Positions 62,376-64,000 of a DNA stretch of 64,000 nucleotides are shown piece after piece. The first letter of the stretch is position 1; every line of letters begins with the position of its first letter. Under the pieces are notes generated by a model. It was not told where the DNA came from, ran no database searches, and was given only the letters and a program-made list of their open reading frames with translations. Made by a program: the position numbers and the translations under genes. Source of the stretch: CANKHA01 sp963750965. Lineage in GTDB: Bacteria > Pseudomonadota > Alphaproteobacteria > Rhizobiales > Xanthobacteraceae. Location: positions 62,001-126,000 of the forward strand of contig CAVVSK010000019.1 of assembly GCA_963750965.1 (NCBI GenBank). The letters run 5' to 3'.

Positions 62376-63224
62376 ATGGGGCAAGGCAAGTTCATTTCCG
62401 TCGACGGCATCCGGACGCATTATTTCGAAGCCGGTGAAAGCCATCGCGGGCGCAAGCCAAGCGTATTGTTGCTGCATTCGGCGGAATACGGCGGAGCTGC
62501 GGAGTTCTCCTGGGAATTTAACCTGCAAGCGCTTGGCCGGCACTACCACGTGCTGGCGCCGGATCACCTCGGCTTCGGGCTGACCGACAAGATCTTCGAT
62601 TTCAATGGCCAATTCGATCGCCGTATCACGCACGTCAAACGCTTCATCGAGGTGATGGGCGTCGGCCCAGTGCATGTGATGGGCTCGTCGATGTCGGGTG
62701 GACTGAGCCTGACGGTGGCGGCGCGTAAACAGCCGGATTGGCCAATCGTGAGCATTGTCTGTTGTTCCGGCGGAGGCGACGCGCCTGACAACGACCAGCG
62801 CAAGATCATCAACAGCTATGACGGTTCGCGCGAGCACATGCGGCGCATCATCCAGGTGATGTTCGTCAATCCGAAATGGTCGAGCGATGAAGCGTATGTG
62901 GATCGCCGCTGGGAGATGTCGCACCTACCGGGCGCCTGGGAGGCCACCTCAGCCGCACGCTTCAAGGCGCCGTTCCGCACCGCAGGCGGCAAGCGCGAGC
63001 GCGACAATATCGATTACGCCGCCATCCGGGTGCCGACGCTGGTGATGGCAGGCAGGCTCGATTGCCTGCGCGAGCCCGGCTACACCGAAACTTTCGTGCC
63101 GAAAATTCCGCGCGCATCGCTGCATGTGTTCGAGAAGGCGGGGCACATGGGCAATATCGAATGTGCCGATGAGTTCAACGAGCGCGTGCTCGCTTTTCTG
63201 GCTGAGCAAAAGGTGCCGGCATGA
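62376..63224 (+). CDS. Alpha/beta hydrolase, MhpC/BphD-like (282 aa)
   Basis: Nucleophile Ser105 in GSSMSGG, acid in AGRLDCLREPG and histidine in KAGHMGNIE. YGGAAEFSWEFNLQALGRHY and APDHLGFGLTDK are typical of hydrolases that open C-C bonds in meta-cleavage products. It starts directly after the monooxygenase stop and overlaps the reductase by 4 bases, so all three are translated together. The substrate is probably the product of the monooxygenase. Confidence 0.85.
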   Translation: MGQGKFISVDGIRTHYFEAGESHRGRKPSVLLLHSAEYGGAAEFSWEFNLQALGRHYHVLAPDHLGFGLTDKIFDFNGQFDRRITHVKRFIEVMGVGPVHVMGSSMSGGLSLTVAARKQPDWPIVSIVCCSGGGDAPDNDQRKIINSYDGSREHMRRIIQVMFVNPKWSSDEAYVDRRWEMSHLPGAWEATSAARFKAPFRTAGGKRERDNIDYAAIRVPTLVMAGRLDCLREPGYTETFVPKIPRASLHVFEKAGHMGNIECADEFNERVLAFLAEQKVPA

Positions 63225-63727
63225 GCGGCCAGGACATTCAGCAGGTTTTCCGGCTCGCGATGCGGCGCGTCGCCAGTACGGTGACGATTGTCTCCGCGCG
63301 GGATGGCGGAGAGCGGCACGGCACCACGGCGACTTCCGTCACCTCCATCAGCATGGAGCCGCCGTCGCTGCTGGTCTGCTTCAATCAGAACAGCCGCCTG
63401 CATTACTTCCTGCACCGGCAGGACCGTTTCTGCATTAACGTGCTGCACACGTCGAATCTCGACGTTGCCAAGGTCTTCAGCAGTAACGCGACGGGGGAGC
63501 AGCGCTTTGCCACCGGCGATTGGCGCGCGGATGCCGACGACGTGCCGTATCTTGCCACCGCCCAGGCTAATTTCTTCTGCGGCAAGGAGCAGGAAATCAG
63601 CTACGGCTCGCATACCATCTTTATCGGCCGGGTGTTGCAGGCCTTGACGCGCGAGGACATCTCTCCGCTGGTCTACCGCGACGGCCGTTATGGCTCGGTC
63701 GCGCCGGATACCGAATCGGTCAAATAA
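63221..63727 (+). CDS. Flavin reductase (HpaC/RutF-like, 168 aa)
   Basis: Flavin-reductase-like split-barrel domain: FRLAMRRVASTVTIVSARDG, HGTTATSVTSISMEPPSLLV (flavin phosphate site) and RFCINVLHTSN. This family reduces FMN or FAD with NAD(P)H and hands it to a two-component monooxygenase; the LLM enzyme at 61209 is the evident partner. ATG overlaps the hydrolase stop (ATGA). Confidence 0.9.
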   Translation: MSGQDIQQVFRLAMRRVASTVTIVSARDGGERHGTTATSVTSISMEPPSLLVCFNQNSRLHYFLHRQDRFCINVLHTSNLDVAKVFSSNATGEQRFATGDWRADADDVPYLATAQANFFCGKEQEISYGSHTIFIGRVLQALTREDISPLVYRDGRYGSVAPDTESVK

Positions 63728-63733
63728 AGAAGA

Positions 63734-64000
63734 TTAGGCGCGTTTCTTCGCGCTGGCGCGCGCGCGGCCTCCGCGGGCGCGCTGCACACCGCGGCGTGTG
63801 CCGCGCGCGCGGCGCGGATGCGCCCGGCCGCCTTGCTTCAGACTTTCGCGCAGCGCCTCAAGCACGCTGCTCGGCTTGGCCGGCACCTCGGGCGGCTCGA
63901 ACTCCTTGATCTTGCGACCTGCCTTCTTGGCCTTGATCAGGGTTTTCAGCGCGGCCTGATAATGATCCTGAAATTCCGAAGGCCGGAATTTGCCCATCTT
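63734..64000 (-). CDS. ku: Ku protein, C-terminal part (runs off the window)
   Basis: The ending FRPSEFQDHYQAALKTLIKA, KKAGRKIKEF and a long basic tail (RAHPRRARGTRRGVQRARGG) is that of bacterial Ku, the DNA-end-binding protein of non-homologous end joining. Only the last 88 or so codons are in the window; the methionine at 63997 (MGKFRP) is internal. The stop lies 7 bases after that of the reductase, in convergent orientation. Confidence 0.8.
   Translation of the reverse strand, partial: KMGKFRPSEFQDHYQAALKTLIKAKKAGRKIKEFEPPEVPAKPSSVLEALRESLKQGGRAHPRRARGTRRGVQRARGGRARASAKKRA

Noticed and set aside
61557..62924. 455-codon minus-strand frame in the monooxygenase operon
   Set aside because: It spans two genes that have clear families and tight spacing on the plus strand; histidine-rich mirror composition.

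Overview
The window looks like chromosomal DNA of a Bradyrhizobium-type alphaproteobacterium (Nitrobacteraceae, Hyphomicrobiales). The evidence is the dense set of very short, often paralogous small-protein genes, a PsiE, DUF5681 and DUF3606 repertoire, a TctC-type binding protein, an alphaproteobacterial EcfG-like promoter and a Ku gene. No gene here allows a species call.

The window splits at a tRNA-Met(CAT) gene (49206-49282, minus strand). To its right (49.3-64 kb) is compact, GC-rich, core-like DNA. It holds an HWE sensor kinase coupled to a giant poly-HAMP hybrid kinase (now split by a one-base frameshift), a tricarboxylate-type binding protein, an AraC regulator, a divergent four-gene operon (alpha/beta hydrolase, luciferase-like monooxygenase, alpha/beta hydrolase, flavin reductase), and the 3' part of a Ku gene. 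To its left (1-49 kb) is loose, lower-GC accessory DNA with many tiny genes, repeats and broken genes.

An 18-bp copy of the tRNA 3' end lies at 17591-17608 and repeats the one in the tRNA gene. Next to the tRNA is the decayed 3' end of a large serine recombinase whose reading frame runs into the tRNA. This suggests an integrated element of about 31.6 kb (17.6-49.2 kb) that can no longer move. A second, resolvase-type recombinase inside it carries an in-frame stop, and copies of its tail are scattered at three other places. Genes in this region include a DUF5681 cluster, an anchorless YadA-like adhesin between remnants of its own duplicates, an NADPH-dependent FMN reductase-like protein, a frameshifted M23 peptidase, a CadC/TolB/TPR regulator, a PepSY plus YflT stress pair, a beta-helix protein, an MmgE/PrpD protein, and remnants of nirK, a HEPN protein and an outer-membrane protein.

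The left part (1-17.5 kb) holds an orphan urea/amide-type binding protein without signal peptide, an AI-2E-family permease with an extra C-terminal domain, a PsiE gene between inverted repeats, an alpha/beta hydrolase, an acetyltransferase, a VOC protein and a large secreted protein.

The most interesting unexplained structures are two repeated RNA-like elements. One is a leader of about 55 nt found four times in front of two unrelated small-protein families. It has an invariant loop and a second hairpin that covers the Shine-Dalgarno sequence. The other is a roughly 120-nt intergenic unit found three times, ending in an intrinsic terminator.
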